Assembly (NCBI GenBank): GCA_003131925.1
Contig: PKWC01000031.1
Span: 1-9,604 of the forward strand
Direction of reading: 5' to 3'
Length of the DNA stretch: 9,604 nucleotides
DNA from: Alphaproteobacteria bacterium
GTDB taxonomy: Bacteria; Pseudomonadota; Alphaproteobacteria; Micropepsales; Micropepsaceae
The notes beneath the pieces are model-generated. The model saw only the letters and a program-made list of their open reading frames with translations, did no database searches and was not told where the DNA came from. Positions 1 through 6,504 of this stretch are shown one piece after another; position 1 is the stretch's first letter; each line of letters starts with the position of its first letter. A program made the translations under genes and the position numbers.

Positions 1-2
1 TA

Positions 3-713
3 CAGTTTGAAATCCCGCGCGCCCAGGCGTTCTCCGCGTACACGGATCGCACCCTCGTAAATCTGCCGTGCAAGCGCGTGCAGCTCGATGAGTGCTGGGG
101 ATTTATCTACTGCAAGCAAAGGACCGTCCCGACAGCGAAGGCCGCGCCAGCAGGTTCCGGCGATATCTGGACGTGGGTTGGTCTCGATGCCGATACCAAG
201 CTAGTCGTCTCGTACTACGTTGGCGGACGCGACAGCGAAGCGGCCATGATGTTCATTGACGATCTCGCGCCCCGTCTTGCCTCTCGCGTGCAAATCACGA
301 GCGACGGCCACAGGCCATACATCGAAGCGATTGAGGGCGCGTTCGGCGGCAACGTGGACTATGCCATGCTCGTGAAGGTGTACCGCGAAGCACCAGAAGG
401 CCAGCGCCGCTACAGCCCGGCAGTTTGCACTGGCGCGATTGGCAAGCGGATCGAACGCAACCCCGACGCGCGCCACGTCTCTACAAGCTTTGTAGAGCGT
501 AGCAATCTCTCAATCCGCGTGGGCAACCGCCGCATGACGCGGCTCACGAATGCCTTTTCAAAGAAGGCCAAAAACCACGCGCATATGATGGCGATCTACT
601 TTATGCACTACAATTTCGTGCGCATCCATCAGACTTTGAAGGTCAGCCCCGCGATGGCAGCAAAAGTCACTCCCAAGCTTTGGGAAATGTCTGATATGGT
701 GAAGACACTATAG
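3..713 (+). CDS. IS1-family transposase, 3' part (5' end outside window)
   Basis: DDE transposase that would move its own insertion sequence. The frame is open back to the window edge, so about 25 further residues (QFEIPRAQAFSAY...) precede the first possible internal start (GTG at 78) and the true start lies upstream. Family landmarks are all present: VQLDECW with the first acidic residue, GDIWTWVGLDADTKL, VQITSDGH with the second Asp, STSFVERSNL with the catalytic Glu, RRMTRLTNAFSKK, and the terminal YNFVRIHQTL...PAMAA block. The C-terminus looks full length, since it ends in the usual W-E-x-x-D-x-V segment. It runs convergently into the PEP-CTERM gene, with only 35 bp between the two stop codons, so the IS right end must lie in that gap or the element is truncated. 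I could not identify a terminal inverted repeat. Family recognition is from memory of the conserved blocks. Confidence 0.85.
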   Translation, partial: QFEIPRAQAFSAYTDRTLVNLPCKRVQLDECWGFIYCKQRTVPTAKAAPAGSGDIWTWVGLDADTKLVVSYYVGGRDSEAAMMFIDDLAPRLASRVQITSDGHRPYIEAIEGAFGGNVDYAMLVKVYREAPEGQRRYSPAVCTGAIGKRIERNPDARHVSTSFVERSNLSIRVGNRRMTRLTNAFSKKAKNHAHMMAIYFMHYNFVRIHQTLKVSPAMAAKVTPKLWEMSDMVKTL

Positions 714-720
714 GATTGGG

Positions 721-750
721 AAGCGGCGCGAGTGAATTAATTTGCCGCTT
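721..750. terminator. Possible bidirectional terminator hairpin between convergent genes
   Basis: AAGCGGC at 721-727 and GCCGCTT at 744-750 form a perfect 7-bp stem around a 16-nt loop, exactly between the transposase stop (711-713) and the PEP-CTERM stop (749-751). The position suits a shared terminator. No U-tract follows on either strand, so intrinsic termination is doubtful. It could also belong to the end of the insertion sequence. Confidence 0.3.
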
Positions 751-1366
751 AGGAATTCTTTCTCTTTCGTCGTCCAAAGAAGCCAGACGCAAGCAACCCG
801 CCGCTCAACAGCAAGAGGCTTGCAGGTTCAGGAACTTGGTTCGGCGTCACGACCACGTCATCGATGAACCAGGAACTATATTGGCCACCATCTTCGGCAA
901 GCAAAAATTCTATATTCGAGGTACCAGCCGCTGCTGTGAAGGTGAATGTCTCTTTGGTCCAATTTAGAAATTGGTTGGAATAACCATTTTGTTCGAACAC
1001 TATTTTACCATTCAACAAAGCATCGAAGACTCCGCCAACATTAGTAAGATACGTCTCTATGTAAAAACTCCCCGCATATTCAGTACCCGCCACTGTGCTA
1101 AAGTTTTGATCAATTTCCCAAGATGAATGACCCTCACTTAGCAGATTGACAGACCAACCACCGCTATTGGAGCTAAATGGAACGGTGAGCGCACCACCCG
1201 CTCCAGTGCCGGATTCTGACCAATCGGTCAATTCGCCAGTTTCGAAGCCGCAATTGTGAATGAGGTTTCCAACAACCGCGTCACAGATGCTGGGCGTTGC
1301 GCTGGCCGTATTCAGGCTGGCCAATAGGGCGCCCCCCACACAAAGGCCCGTCAAGAGCTTTTTCAT
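749..1366 (-). CDS. PEP-CTERM sorting domain secreted protein
   Basis: A 205-residue exported protein of unknown specific function, predicted to be processed by an exosortase and released to, or anchored at, the cell surface or matrix. An N-terminal Sec signal peptide is visible (MKKLLTGLCVGGALLASLNT, then ASA, with cleavage likely after residue 23). The mature part begins with two cysteines (about residues 28 and 39) around a FETGELTDW motif, typical of the beta-sandwich ectodomains of PEP-CTERM proteins. The rest is Gly/Ser/Thr/Asn-rich. The C-terminus is a textbook sorting tail: VPEPAS, a hydrophobic stretch of about 16 residues, then GRRKRKNS. The frame is open upstream to a TTG at 1441. 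I chose the ATG at 1366 because the signal peptide starts there and a sigma-54 promoter predicts transcription from about 1391. The Shine-Dalgarno is weak. No exosortase gene is in the window, so processing depends on a locus elsewhere. Confidence 0.88.
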   Translation of the reverse strand: MKKLLTGLCVGGALLASLNTASATPSICDAVVGNLIHNCGFETGELTDWSESGTGAGGALTVPFSSNSGGWSVNLLSEGHSSWEIDQNFSTVAGTEYAGSFYIETYLTNVGGVFDALLNGKIVFEQNGYSNQFLNWTKETFTFTAAAGTSNIEFLLAEDGGQYSSWFIDDVVVTPNQVPEPASLLLLSGGLLASGFFGRRKRKNS

Positions 1367-1401
1367 CAGCACCGCGCTTTCGCCGCATCCGGCATCAGCG
1401 G

Positions 1402-1418
1402 AGCAAGTTCTGTGCCGG
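1402..1418 (-). promoter_or_regulatory. Sigma-54 (-24/-12) promoter of the PEP-CTERM gene
   Basis: On the minus strand the sequence reads CCGGCACAGAACTTGCT. It matches the sigma-54 consensus TGGCAC-N5-TTGC in every core position except the leading T, with GG and GC at the exact required spacing (ten bases between them). Counting from the -12 element puts the transcript start near 1391, about 25 nt before the ATG at 1366. Sigma-54 (RpoN) control with the PrsK/PrsR two-component pair is known for PEP-CTERM genes in several proteobacteria, so the context agrees with the motif. Confidence 0.75.
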
Positions 1419-1479
1419 TTTGGAACATCAGCCAATATCAAGGGGTTGACTATTTGCGCTAGAAAGAACGGCGGCTTAA

Positions 1480-1496
1480 TGTAAAATATTCCGACA
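1480..1496. promoter_or_regulatory. Candidate activator (enhancer) dyad upstream of the sigma-54 promoter
   Basis: TGTAAAATATTCCGACA is an imperfect dyad with TGT...ACA ends and purine/pyrimidine-symmetric inner arms. It sits about 97 bp upstream of the predicted sigma-54 start site, in the range where bacterial enhancer-binding proteins bind. A PrsR-type regulator is the natural candidate, but only position and symmetry support this. Confidence 0.4.
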
Positions 1497-1721
1497 TATT
1501 CTTTCGATCTCTGCGGAATTCAAACTGTACCACCACCGCGGCGTTGCTTCGCGCGACTGCGCACGCCAAGGCTCCCATGCCTCAGGAACGATTGATTTAC
1601 CAAACTGGCGAAGAATGCCCCCCGAACAGAGGAACTCGTTTCCGGCGCCAATACTAGAATTGGCTGCCAGAAACGTCGTGCGCCGTCGGCTGGCGCTGGC
1701 CACGACTCGAAAGAGCCTGAC

Positions 1722-1726
1722 AGGAG
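1722..1726 (+). promoter_or_regulatory. Ribosome binding site deciding the start at 1735
   Basis: AGGAG lies 8 nt before the GTG at 1735, whereas the earlier in-frame ATG at 1615 has no clear Shine-Dalgarno. The recognisable N-terminal domain also begins just after 1735. Both points favour the GTG. Confidence 0.6.
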
Positions 1727-1734
1727 CGTACCGC

Positions 1735-4578
1735 GTGAACACGTCGATGCGTATGAGGGTTGAGACACCAAGCGCGCCGACGGGCATTCCGCTTGAGCTC
1801 GTCCCGCTACTTTCGCCCTATGGAAGAGACAGGCGCCTGTCGCTCAGAGTCGAACACATGCCAAGCCGCGCCCGGCTCTCCAGAGGGCGCAACAATGGCG
1901 ATCACTCCTGGTCGCTGACGCGTGACGAACTTGACGGTCTTCTTTACCTGCCTCCCAAAGACATGACCGAATCGCACACGCTTTCGATCCGGATCGTAAG
2001 CCTCGACAGCGACGATGGCGCCACCTTGGCGGTTCTTGAAGTCCCAATCATCGCGGAGAGCGACGCCGACAATGAATCGGATGGCGTGATTTCTGGGGAC
2101 AGTGTCTCCGCCGCGCAAAGCTCAGAACTTCGCCGCCTTCGCGCCGAACTGACGGAAACGAAGTCTTCGCTTCGCAAATCGGAATCCGAACTTGCCAAGA
2201 CCCGGCGCGAGGTGGAGCGGGCGCGCGCCGAAGGGAGCGGGCAAAAGATCGACGCCGAGCTTGAATCGGCGAGGCTGTCCTGGAAGACCGAACTGGATGA
2301 GCGGCTGGCGGAAGCCGCAATTGATGCCGCGAACACACTCGAGAAAACCCGGGCAGCATGGCAGGGCGAAACCAACGCTCGCGTCGCGCGTGCAGAGGAG
2401 CACCTAGGGGAGCGGATCGAAAAAACCAGTCGAATCTGGAAACGGGAAGCCGAAGCTGAACTTTCCAAGGCTGAAAATGCGTGGAAGGCGGGCGAGTCGA
2501 CCCGGCTCGCCACCGCGCAGGCGGCTTGGCAAGAACAATCCGAACGCGCCCTGGCCCAAGAGGCCGCGCGCCTCAAGCGTGCCGAATCGGACCTCGCGAC
2601 TGCGCGCGCCGAGGCGGCGCGAGGCTCGCCTGACGCAGCGCAACTTCGCCGCCTGCGCGACGAGATCACGATCCTGCAGTCGTCTCTGTCCGACCGCGAC
2701 ACAAAGCTGGTCGAAGTGGAAGCAGCTCAGAAACTGCTCCTGGACCGCGTCCGAAAAGAGAGTGACGCCGCTCTGTGGATAGGTGAATCAAACTGGAAAT
2801 CTCGCGAAGCGACGCGCCTCGCCGAAGCCCGCGCACAATGGCAGGAGCAGTCCACTCAGACGATGGCGAAGGCGACCACTCGACTCGAAAAAGTTGAGGC
2901 CGCCCTCGCCGAAGCCCGTGCCGAAGCCAAGGCCACACGCGAACGGCGCGACAGCAGCGAAACCCGTCGTCTCCGTGCAGAACTCGAGGAGGCCCGAGCG
3001 GCGCTTGCCGAGCGCGAAACGCGATTGGCGGAAGCCCAGTCCTCCGCGAGCCGCGCCATCGAGCGCTCGCAGCGGCAAAACGAACTCGCCTTGTCGAAGG
3101 CGGAGGCAGAATGGAAGGCGGCTGAAGCCGAACGCTTCGAAGTGGCCCAGGCGAAATGGCAGGACCAGCTCGCCGAGGCCTTGTCTGGGATGACGAGCCG
3201 GCTCCAAAAAAGTGAAGCCGCTCTGTCGGATGCGCGCGCGCAAGCCAAAGCCGCGACCGAGCGCCGCGAGACGGCCGAACTCCGCCGCCTGCGCGCCGAG
3301 GTCACAGCCGCACAAGCGACTCTTGCTGCGCGCGACGCTGAGATGGCGGAATTGCAATTGGCTGCCGAGGAGGCGATCGAGCGCGTTCGTGAAGAAACTG
3401 AAGCGGCGTTCGCTGATGGCGAGAACGCCTGGAAGGCGGGCGAAGTCAGCCGGCTTGCCGCGAACGAAGCAAAACTGAAGGAGAAGTTCGCGCGCGAGCT
3501 CGCGACGTCAACCGCGCGCGCTGATCGGGCCGAGGCGGCGCTTTCAGCGTCGCGTACCGAATCCAAGACCGCGCGGGACCGAAACGATACCGCTGATATT
3601 CGCCAGCTCCGCACGGAATTCGCGGCCACGCGAGCCGCGCTCGCCGAACGCGAGGCCCAGTTGGCCGAATCGCAATTGGCTGCAAGCCGTGCGCGCGAAC
3701 TCGCGCGAAAGGAAGCGGAAGCCGCTCTCTCGAAAGTGCAAGAAGCGTGGAAGGCCAGCCAGGCAATCCGGCTCGCCGAGCTGGAGACACGGGAGCGGGA
3801 ACGCTCTGCAGTTGCGATGGCAGAAATTATGGCACGGCTCGAACGGACCGAGGCCGCGCTGGGAGAGGCGCGCACCCAGATCGAAACCATGCGGGATCCC
3901 GCGAACGATGCGGACCTGGGTCGCGTACGTGCCGAGCTCGCGGCGATGCAGTTTTCCCAAGTGGAACGTGAAGCGGAATTGGCTCAGGCGCGCGCGGAAG
4001 TTCGCAAGGCAAGGGACCGCTGGGCGGAGCAGTCCAGAACTGCTTTGCAGCGGGCGCAAGACGCCTGGAGAGTGGAAGAAGCCGAGCGTCTGGAGGCGGC
4101 ACGGCGGCAGTGGGAGCGGGATGCCCGACTTGAAGGCACGGCGGACGAATCTTCGCAGGCACCTGCGGATTCATTGCATTCGCCTTCGATCAGGAGGTGG
4201 GCGCTGGGCGGCACACTGGTCGCGGCGTTTGCAGTCGGCATACTGCTGGTCATCTCCTATCCCCCCTTGTTCACGCCGCCTGAAATGAGCACCCCCGCAA
4301 TCGAATCTGCAAAAGGTGTGGTCACGGGGCATGCGCAAATCCCCAATCGACCGCCGACGGCCGAAGCGGTCGCGCAGGTCATCGTGTCGTCGGCCAACCT
4401 TCGTTCCGCTCCTTCCGTCACGTCAGATGTCGTGATCAAACTTCCGCGTGGCACAAAGTTGAGTGTGCTTGAGCATCGCGGAAGCTGGGCGCATGTCCGC
4501 ATTGAAGGTGAAGACAGCAAGCCCGCCCGTGAAGGCTGGCTATACAATTCGTATTTGAAGGAAGTGGCACGTCAGTGA
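1735..4578 (+). CDS. Membrane-anchored long coiled-coil protein with C-terminal SH3-like domain
   Basis: A 947-residue protein (987 if the ATG at 1615 is used) of unknown function. Residues about 9-106 resemble the beta-sandwich (cadherin/Ig-like) repeats of large bacterial adhesins (ARLSRGRNNGDHSWSLT, then a GLLYLPP block). A long Ala/Glu/Arg-rich coiled coil follows, residues about 130-795. Within it residues 247-774 are five consecutive repeats of 104-106 residues, each opening with a x-W-K/R motif, plus a partial sixth. A linker leads to RR and one membrane helix (about 822-843). Residues about 881-945 form a bacterial SH3-like domain (ANLRSAPS...VIKLPRGTKLSVLE...GSWAHVRI...GWLYNSYL). No signal peptide is present, and the RR before the helix with an acidic stretch after it suggests N-terminus in the cytoplasm and SH3 domain outside. 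A scaffold or tether linking a cytoplasmic structure to the cell wall is one possibility, but this is inference. Confidence 0.8.
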   Translation: MNTSMRMRVETPSAPTGIPLELVPLLSPYGRDRRLSLRVEHMPSRARLSRGRNNGDHSWSLTRDELDGLLYLPPKDMTESHTLSIRIVSLDSDDGATLAVLEVPIIAESDADNESDGVISGDSVSAAQSSELRRLRAELTETKSSLRKSESELAKTRREVERARAEGSGQKIDAELESARLSWKTELDERLAEAAIDAANTLEKTRAAWQGETNARVARAEEHLGERIEKTSRIWKREAEAELSKAENAWKAGESTRLATAQAAWQEQSERALAQEAARLKRAESDLATARAEAARGSPDAAQLRRLRDEITILQSSLSDRDTKLVEVEAAQKLLLDRVRKESDAALWIGESNWKSREATRLAEARAQWQEQSTQTMAKATTRLEKVEAALAEARAEAKATRERRDSSETRRLRAELEEARAALAERETRLAEAQSSASRAIERSQRQNELALSKAEAEWKAAEAERFEVAQAKWQDQLAEALSGMTSRLQKSEAALSDARAQAKAATERRETAELRRLRAEVTAAQATLAARDAEMAELQLAAEEAIERVREETEAAFADGENAWKAGEVSRLAANEAKLKEKFARELATSTARADRAEAALSASRTESKTARDRNDTADIRQLRTEFAATRAALAEREAQLAESQLAASRARELARKEAEAALSKVQEAWKASQAIRLAELETRERERSAVAMAEIMARLERTEAALGEARTQIETMRDPANDADLGRVRAELAAMQFSQVEREAELAQARAEVRKARDRWAEQSRTALQRAQDAWRVEEAERLEAARRQWERDARLEGTADESSQAPADSLHSPSIRRWALGGTLVAAFAVGILLVISYPPLFTPPEMSTPAIESAKGVVTGHAQIPNRPPTAEAVAQVIVSSANLRSAPSVTSDVVIKLPRGTKLSVLEHRGSWAHVRIEGEDSKPAREGWLYNSYLKEVARQ
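2473..4056 (+). repeat. Five tandem ~318-bp coding repeats (104-106 residues each)
   Basis: Repeat units begin at 2473, 2785, 3103, 3421 and 3739, and a partial copy begins at 4057. The first unit is 104 residues and the next four are exactly 106. Each starts with a version of ENAWKAGE..RLA, continues with a TRLEKxEAALxxARxE block near residue 32, an LRRLRAE block near residue 60, an AALAEREAxLAE block near residue 72, and ends with an EAALSKA-type segment. The DNA copies have diverged clearly, so the duplications are old and the unit length has been kept by selection. Confidence 0.85.
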
Positions 4579-4810
4579 GATAAAAAAGAATCGAGATCGA
4601 ATTTCGAGGCGTATTGCGGCGAGCGCGCGCGTGACCGACGCGAGGAGGAGATCGGCGAAGCGTTCGTACAAATCCCCTTTCAGGCCGCCATGTCGATTAT
4701 TTCGATGTTCAGCGTTGCGTGCGACCCGGTCGAGAGAAATCCTGAGCCGCCTTCCATTCGGATCATCCACGTACAAAGTCATTCTTGATCAAGCTGCAAC
4801 GGTCACACAA

Positions 4811-5989
4811 TCAGCTACCTCTCGCCACGATGCCGTCCTCGGCGATCGACGCCGTCTCAAGCGTTTCCGACCACAGAGCCCTTGCGACCGGCAACGGTTC
4901 AATTCCCTTCGATCTCCACCACGCGACCTCGCCGCCCGCACGGTGCAATTCATTATGATGGATGACACAGAGCGGCACAATGAACTCGTCGCTCGCCTTC
5001 AGCGACAAACCTTTCGGTTGCACAAACGTCAGGTGATGGGCCTGGGAGGGAACATCTTCGCAGACGAGGCACGGCTTGCTCCCGACAAAGACCAGATGGG
5101 ACTTGCTGCGGATGCGCCGTTCGCCCGCGATGCTCAGCTGACTTTTGTCGATCACTGGACCGTGCCCCAACCGCGACGCGCGCAACGGGTGTGTGCTTGG
5201 GGTATCGAGCGATAGGCGTGCTGATTCGTGCCATCCGGTCACGCCAACGCAGCTTTGACGTTTGGCGATCAACCGCTCAAGAACATCAGCATAGTGTTCC
5301 CCCTTAGAGGTGAGAAGGTTGGGCGCTTTGGATCTCAAGGCTTGAAGGGCAATCCAATTGCCGACTTTGAGGGCTTGCAGTTCTGCGGCGCTTTTCGAGG
5401 CCTCGATCAGCTGGCGCACACCCGTGCAAAAGGCCTCCGGCGAGACGTCATTCGCACAGACGCGGCCATCTGGCCCAACCAATACAAAACGGATGGGCGC
5501 AGAGTGGCCTGGCGGACCGCTCTGGCAAGCCCGACTTTCCGGCGCAGGCGCTTCCATCACGCCCGCCTGCTCTTTATCGTAGAGCGCAAGCCCGAAGCGA
5601 TTGCCGAAGGTCGCAAGCGCACGCTTGGTGGCATCGGTCTCCGCCAATTTGAGTGCGCGCTCATGAGCATCACCAGCAAGTTTGGCGGCGGCCTGACCAA
5701 AACCCGTTCCCTCCCGCGTCACAAAGCTTGTTCCGGCGCGGACCCGAACACGCACCCGCGCGACATAGCCGCAAGCGATGGCGTCACCGCGGCTGCGGTC
5801 GAAGACGCGCTCGAAATGCACCATCTCGCGGTCCCAGCCTGCGTAGCCAAAGATCTGGTTGGCTTCGGATAAAGCAAACCAGCCTTCGATGTAATCAAGC
5901 GTTCGCCCGTCGATGCTGCGGCTGTGCACGTGCTTGCGGTCGAGCTTGCGCGTCAGCTGTCGCAATTGATTTTTTGAGAAGCCGCTCAT
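4811..5989 (-). CDS. Rad52-family annealing protein fused to a C-terminal HNH nuclease-like domain
   Basis: A 392-residue protein predicted to bind single-stranded DNA and anneal complementary strands. Residues about 1-140 align with the Rad52 core: FSKNQLRQLTRKLD, then YIEGWFALSEANQIFGYAGWDREM, a VARVRVRVRAG strand, a TGFG loop, and the helix LAETDATKRALATFGN. Residues about 145-285 are a variable linker. Residues about 290-375 look like a DUF968/HNH-type zinc nuclease domain: HLVFVGSKPCLVC (C307xxC310), AHH (318-319), VPLCVIHH (C341, H344, H345) and H349, ending AWWRSKGIEPL. The start ATG overlaps the stop of the preceding gene as ATGA (5986-5989), so translation is probably coupled. It is the last gene of a three-gene leftward operon. 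Phage and island recombination modules often carry Rad52-like annealases. The pairing with an HNH domain suggests cutting and annealing in one chain, but nuclease activity is unproven. Confidence 0.85.
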   Translation of the reverse strand: MSGFSKNQLRQLTRKLDRKHVHSRSIDGRTLDYIEGWFALSEANQIFGYAGWDREMVHFERVFDRSRGDAIACGYVARVRVRVRAGTSFVTREGTGFGQAAAKLAGDAHERALKLAETDATKRALATFGNRFGLALYDKEQAGVMEAPAPESRACQSGPPGHSAPIRFVLVGPDGRVCANDVSPEAFCTGVRQLIEASKSAAELQALKVGNWIALQALRSKAPNLLTSKGEHYADVLERLIAKRQSCVGVTGWHESARLSLDTPSTHPLRASRLGHGPVIDKSQLSIAGERRIRSKSHLVFVGSKPCLVCEDVPSQAHHLTFVQPKGLSLKASDEFIVPLCVIHHNELHRAGGEVAWWRSKGIEPLPVARALWSETLETASIAEDGIVARGS

Positions 5990-6492
5990 CGTGTCTTCAC
6001 CGCGATATGGGCAGCACCTGCGCTAAGCGCAGCACCTGGCACGGCCTGGCCCGCCTTGAGCGCGAGCGCCAGCGCAATGCGATCGACTTTGGGTGGTTGG
6101 GGAACGAGAAAGGTCTGGGGCAGTTGGCTCTCGTCTGTGACATCCAAACGGGGGTTGCCCTGCCGGAGCCAGACTGCGAAGTCGGAGACTTCGAGCTTTT
6201 CGATGGCCGTACTTCCCATGGCCCAGGCCACGAGCTCGCGCTTCTTGTCGTAGCGAAGCTTGAAGCGTGCAAGGCGTGCGCTCATGTCTTCGAGGCGGCT
6301 TTTTAGGCCTACGACCAAAATGTCGTCCTCTAGGCTGGATCGGACGATGCTCTCGATGATGTCCGGCAGGTTGCTCAAGCCTTCGAGCGTATCACGCAAC
6401 GTCTCGTCATCGATGTCGGCGTAGCCTTGTTTTATCTGCGCGGTCAGCTCGCGATACTGCGCCGCTTCGAGCCGCAAAACTTCTTTGTTCAT
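5986..6492 (-). CDS. Siphovirus Gp157-family protein
   Basis: A 168-residue protein of the phage Gp157 family, small coiled-coil proteins of phage recombination clusters; one member was linked to phage resistance in Streptococcus thermophilus. The family plan is visible. An N-terminal helix (LRLEAAQYRELTAQI) is followed by DIDDETLRDTLEGL, a central coiled coil (about 42-90), a beta segment (EKLEVSDFAVWLRQGNPRLDV) and the closing PKVDRIALALALKAGQAVPGA, where the family usually has an ALKAGE-V-GA motif. I chose the ATG at 6492 over a GTG at 6507 because AAGGAG stands 6 nt before it. The upstream gene stops at 6504, within that ribosome binding site, and the downstream Rad52 gene overlaps by 4 nt, so all three genes are cotranscribed. 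The biochemical role here is unknown. It may be an accessory to the annealase, like Gam-type nuclease inhibitors, but that is inference. Confidence 0.8.
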   Translation of the reverse strand: MNKEVLRLEAAQYRELTAQIKQGYADIDDETLRDTLEGLSNLPDIIESIVRSSLEDDILVVGLKSRLEDMSARLARFKLRYDKKRELVAWAMGSTAIEKLEVSDFAVWLRQGNPRLDVTDESQLPQTFLVPQPPKVDRIALALALKAGQAVPGAALSAGAAHIAVKTR

Positions 6493-6498
6493 GGAAGA

Positions 6499-6504
6499 CT
6501 CCTT
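6499..6504 (-). promoter_or_regulatory. Ribosome binding site of the Gp157-family gene
   Basis: AAGGAG on the minus strand, 6 nt before the ATG at 6492. It overlaps the stop codon region of the upstream gene (TGA, 6506-6504), an arrangement typical of translationally coupled genes. Confidence 0.75.

Larger units (their letters stand above)
1367..1734. other. Divergent intergenic region (368 bp)
   Basis: This region separates the PEP-CTERM gene (leftward) from the coiled-coil protein gene (rightward). It holds the sigma-54 promoter at 1402-1418, the dyad at 1480-1496 and, at its right edge, the ribosome binding site for the GTG at 1735. Between about 1500 and 1720 I found no convincing sigma-70-type promoter. 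The frame of the rightward gene is open through 1615-1734, so part of this stretch would be coding if the ATG at 1615 is used. The leftward frames here look like chance openings. Confidence 0.5.

Noticed and set aside
1476..1787. Leftward 103-residue ORF in the divergent region.
   Set aside because: It overlaps the start of the rightward gene, has no ribosome binding site or recognisable motif, and lies across the presumed regulatory region.
1944..3890. Long leftward reading frames (252 and 344 residues) opposite the coiled-coil gene.
   Set aside because: Their Ser/Ala/Arg-rich composition is the mirror of the Glu/Ala/Arg codons of the real repeats. They have no independent start signals or domains.
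4540..4782. Leftward 80-residue ORF downstream of the Rad52-like gene.
   Set aside because: It overlaps the end of the long rightward gene by 39 nt, has no Shine-Dalgarno and no motif I recognise. Its middle part has coding-like third positions, so a decayed remnant is not excluded.
4784..4793. CTTGATCAAG palindrome between the two convergent large genes as a terminator.
   Set aside because: Ten bases without a loop or U-tract; such palindromes are expected by chance.
5228..5872. Rightward 214-residue ORF within the Rad52-like gene.
   Set aside because: It lies wholly antisense to a gene with clear Rad52 and HNH motifs and shows no domain of its own.
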